NCBI RefSeq assembly: GCF_900094925.1
Contig: NZ_FMAY01000001.1
Location: 372,001-436,000, forward strand
Direction of reading: 5' to 3'
Length of the DNA: 64,000 nucleotides
From: Kosakonia oryzendophytica
GTDB taxonomy: Bacteria > Pseudomonadota > Gammaproteobacteria > Enterobacterales > Enterobacteriaceae
Position numbers and translations under genes: made by a program. Under the pieces are notes generated by a model. The model made no database searches. It was not told the DNA's origin and saw nothing but the letters and a program-made list of their open reading frames with translations. Shown piece after piece: positions 62,644-64,000 of the stretch (its first letter is position 1; every line of letters begins with the position of its first letter).

Positions 62644-64000
62644 TTAACTTACAGAATCAGTTTCTTTTGCCGGACAAAAAGTCTCGCCCTGCTCCGTCAT
62701 CCGTAACAGTGCTTCACAGGGGCGGAAACGTGGCCCGTATTGTATCTCCAGCCGCTGTAGCGCCACCACCACATCCCGCGCGCCGAGCCGGTCCATATAA
62801 TGGAATGGCCCCCCCAGAAACGGAGGGAAACCGATGCCAAACACGGCGCCGATATCGCCATCGCGCGAACTGCGGATCACCTGCTCATCAAAGCAGCGCG
62901 CTGCTTCATTAAGCATCAACATGACGCAGCGTTCCGCTATCTGTTCTGCGGGCAATTTGCCATTGCCAGAGGTGCCGATTAAGCGGTAGATCGCCGGATC
63001 AGGTTGTTTTTTGCTTTTACGCCCTTTCACAGGGTAAAGATAGAAACCGCGGGCATTTTTTCTGCCTTTGCGATCGTCGTTCAAAATTGCACTAACAACA
63101 CTTGCAGGGGCGCTAAATCGCTCTCCATAAGCGGCTTCCAACACCGGGATAATTTTCGTTCCAGTATCAATACCAACCTCGTCCAACAGTTGAATTGGCC
63201 CGACCGGGAAACCAAATTTCACTAATGCCTGATCAATCGCCTCAATACGCTCCCCTTCACTGAGCAGACGCATGGCTTCACTGATATAAGGGGCAAGAAT
63301 GCGGTTAACGTAAAACCCAGCTTTATCGGCCACCACAATCGGTGTTTTCCCTTGTTTCTTTGCCAGCTTAACGGTTGTGGCAATGGTCTGTTCGTCAGTA
63401 CCGGCATGGGGGATCACTTCCACCAACGGCATTTTTTCTACCGGGCTGAAAAAGTGTAATCCAATAACCTTCTGCGGGCGCTGCGCATACGCTGCAATAT
63501 CACCAATTGGTATAGAAGAAGTGTTGGATGCAAAAATGGTGTGTAGTGCGCAATTCTCCTCAACTTCCCGAACCATTTGTTGTTTCAGCGCCAGGTCTTC
63601 AAATACGGCTTCAATCACCAGATCGCGATGGGCAAAACCACGGTAATCCAGCGAACCAGAAATCTTCGCCATCTGGCTGTCACGTTCCGCGGGTTTGAGA
63701 TAGCGACGCCGGACTTTTTTATCCAGCTCTTGCCAGCTGTATTTCAGCGCATGATTAATGCCTTTCGCATTGATATCCTTAATGCGTACCGGCAATCCCC
63801 CTTTGCTGGCCGTCACAAAAGCGATACCTCCGCCCATCAACCCGCCGCCTAACACGCCGATGGTGCTTAACGGCCCCGGTTCAACCGCACTGCCGGGATC
63901 TTTTTTCACGTCGGTACTGGCAAAGAACAGATGACGCAGCGCCTGCGATTGCGGCGTCATCGCCAGTTGGCCAAAAGCGCGCGCTTCGGCGTCATAACCG
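62644..64000 (-). CDS. fadJ: FadJ, anaerobic fatty acid oxidation complex alpha subunit (C-terminal part)
   Basis: The C-terminal 450 or so residues; the frame is open to the window edge (start is beyond 64000). The visible part is the NAD-dependent 3-hydroxyacyl-CoA dehydrogenase half: nucleotide motif [20 protein letters not shown], the [13 protein letters not shown] region and [15 protein letters not shown], then the C-terminal HCDH domains. The N-terminal enoyl-CoA hydratase part is outside. Works with FadI in beta-oxidation. Confidence 0.95.
   Translation of the reverse strand, partial: GYDAEARAFGQLAMTPQSQALRHLFFASTDVKKDPGSAVEPGPLSTIGVLGGGLMGGGIAFVTASKGGLPVRIKDINAKGINHALKYSWQELDKKVRRRYLKPAERDSQMAKISGSLDYRGFAHRDLVIEAVFEDLALKQQMVREVEENCALHTIFASNTSSIPIGDIAAYAQRPQKVIGLHFFSPVEKMPLVEVIPHAGTDEQTIATTVKLAKKQGKTPIVVADKAGFYVNRILAPYISEAMRLLSEGERIEAIDQALVKFGFPVGPIQLLDEVGIDTGTKIIPVLEAAYGERFSAPASVVSAILNDDRKGRKNARGFYLYPVKGRKSKKQPDPAIYRLIGTSGNGKLPAEQIAERCVMLMLNEAARCFDEQVIRSSRDGDIGAVFGIGFPPFLGGPFHYMDRLGARDVVVALQRLEIQYGPRFRPCEALLRMTEQGETFCPAKETDSVS

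Noticed and set aside
62583-62912. Plus-strand 109-codon frame starting in the sixA-fadJ gap.
   Set aside because: Runs mostly antisense through fadJ; no family match or ribosome site.

Overview
This window is enterobacterial chromosome. Its core follows the Escherichia coli / Salmonella order from nuoG to fadJ almost gene for gene: nuoGFE-CD-BA, lrhA, alaA, yfbR, yfbS, hxpA, yfbU, yfbV, ackA-pta, yfcD-yfcE-yfcF-yfcG, yfcH, hisPMQJ-argT, ubiX, purF-cvpA, dedD-folC-accD-dedA-truA-usg-pdxB, flk, yfcJ, fabB, mnmC, yfcL-epmC-yfcA-mepA-aroC-prmB, smrB, sixA, fadJ. GC looks to be in the mid fifties by eye. Several gene insertions and one loss relative to E. coli K-12 point to a relative such as Enterobacter, Kosakonia, Klebsiella or Citrobacter. 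The sequence alone does not settle the genus. No rRNA, tRNA, insertion sequence, phage or CRISPR array was seen.

The left part holds the complex I operon on the minus strand (nuoG cut by the window edge), its regulator lrhA, then an AT-rich 0.95 kb gap carrying two candidate small ORFs. Next come alanine aminotransferase, the YfbR nucleotidase and the acetate switch ackA-pta.

Four places carry accessory genes relative to E. coli K-12. (1) 17.1-22.4 kb: a LacI-family regulator divergent from a PTS EIIA-EIIB-EIIC (ascorbate/SgaT type) operon ending in a split transketolase, with two matching operator-like palindromes; the substrate is unknown. (2) 26.1-32.6 kb: a GNAT acetyltransferase, an unknown membrane protein and a Klebsiella-type D-arabinitol operon (dalD-dalK-dalT, divergent dalR). 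folX is missing just before, between yfcG and yfcH. (3) 48.0-49.4 kb: a BglA-like 6-phospho-beta-glucosidase with an AscG-type operator upstream. (4) 54.3-56.4 kb: a lone AAA+ ATPase of the kind usually seen with contractile injection systems, with an AT-rich 5' half, wedged between mnmC and yfcL.

The histidine/lysine-arginine-ornithine uptake genes carry recognisable sigma-54 promoters ahead of both argT and hisJ, and an NtrC-like site lies ahead of hisJ. Other classical sites visible by eye are a PurR box ahead of cvpA-purF, FabR- and FadR-like sites ahead of fabB, and many intrinsic terminators. Central themes are respiration (nuo), acetate overflow (ackA-pta), fatty acid synthesis and degradation (accD, fabB, fadJ), cofactor synthesis (folC, pdxB, ubiX), tRNA modification (truA, mnmC) and translation quality control (prmB, epmC, smrB).
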